Both the position numbers and the translations under genes were made by a program. Below are positions 5,204-5,289 of a stretch of 5,289 nucleotides of DNA, in pieces. Location of the stretch: positions 1 through 5,289 of the forward strand of contig QIKU01000040.1 of the NCBI GenBank assembly GCA_003232015.1, in the 5' to 3' direction. Within the stretch, counting starts at the first letter, position 1. Every line of letters starts with the position of its first letter. The notes beneath the pieces are model-generated. The model made no database searches and was not told the DNA's origin. It was given only the letters and a program-made list of their open reading frames with translations. The DNA is from Gammaproteobacteria bacterium. GTDB lineage: Bacteria > Pseudomonadota > Gammaproteobacteria > UBA6429.

Positions 5204-5282
5204 GTAGCCCGGATGGAATAAAATGCAATCCGGGAAGCAGCCCTCAACCTTCCCGGATTTCGCTTCGCTGCATCCAGGCTAC
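5204..5282. repeat. REPIN: two inverted REP sequences
   Basis: The 79-bp palindromic unit starts GTAGCC and ends GGCTAC. It consists of two 33-nt REPs (5204-5236 and 5250-5282) in inverted orientation around a 13-nt centre. Each REP has the outer block GTAGCC(C/T)GGATG and the inner block AATCCGGGAA. The outer blocks differ at one base, the inner blocks are identical, and the 11 nt between them are unrelated. This is the structure of REPINs spread by RAYT (TnpA-REP) transposases. It lies at the 5' end of the AlbA_2-type gene and puts a stop (5246-5244, minus strand) in its frame, so it probably interrupted the gene. Only 7 bases remain beyond it, too few to see whether the gene continues. Confidence 0.85.
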
Positions 5283-5289
5283 GTACTAC

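Noticed and set aside
3935..5228. Two separate genes with TTG starts (4492 and 5228, minus strand)
   Set aside because: Both TTG codons are internal codons of one conserved protein or lie in REPIN sequence. Homology continues between 4492 and 4561 upstream of the supposed second start, so this is one broken gene.
1..5289. CRISPR array, retron, integron attC or complete insertion sequence
   Set aside because: No regularly spaced repeats, reverse transcriptase, integron integrase or transposase reading frame was seen; the only repeats are the att cores, arm sites and REP-type palindromes listed.

Overview
The window comes from a gammaproteobacterium. The chromosomal backbone mutY-yggX-tRNA-Phe is a familiar gammaproteobacterial block, and both protein sequences look like those of the Pseudomonas / Cellvibrio / marine-gamma kind. 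The genus cannot be fixed from this window.

Left part (1-2113), core genome. A partial gene for an unrecognised two-helix membrane protein runs leftward off the edge (1-305, minus). Divergent from it is mutY (534-1619), adenine DNA glycosylase, whose stop overlaps the start of yggX (1616-1894), an Fe(II)/oxidative-damage protein. The pair forms a tight repair / iron-sulfur-protection operon. A stable-RNA-type promoter (1957-1985) then drives an intact tRNA-Phe(GAA) with encoded CCA (2038-2113).

Middle part (2085-3344), a mini genomic island in the 3' end of tRNA-Phe. A 31-bp exact copy of the tRNA 3' end recurs 1,229 bp downstream. Just inside each copy, about 52-55 bp away, lies a pair of 8-bp direct repeats of the type (A/G)GTACA(C/G)T, 11 bp apart. 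These look like the arm-type sites of a tyrosine integrase. No integrase is encoded between the repeats. The island holds one convincing gene (2470-3033, unknown function), a bidirectional terminator, and a GC-rich block (3079-3153) that folds on paper into a branched RNA resembling phage C4-type antisense RNA. I read it as a non-autonomous, possibly trans-mobilised element. A larger island collapsed by deletion is the main alternative.

Right part (3345-5289), decayed accessory DNA. About 590 bp of AT-rich DNA has no gene and carries one REP-like hairpin. It is followed on the minus strand by a broken gene for an AlbA_2 / GHKL-type ATP-binding protein (3935-5203). That gene has a 2-base-deletion frameshift near 4562, and its 5' end is displaced by a 79-bp REPIN (paired inverted REP sequences, 5204-5282). 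The right edge is therefore a small accumulation of mobile and palindromic debris beside an active integration hotspot.
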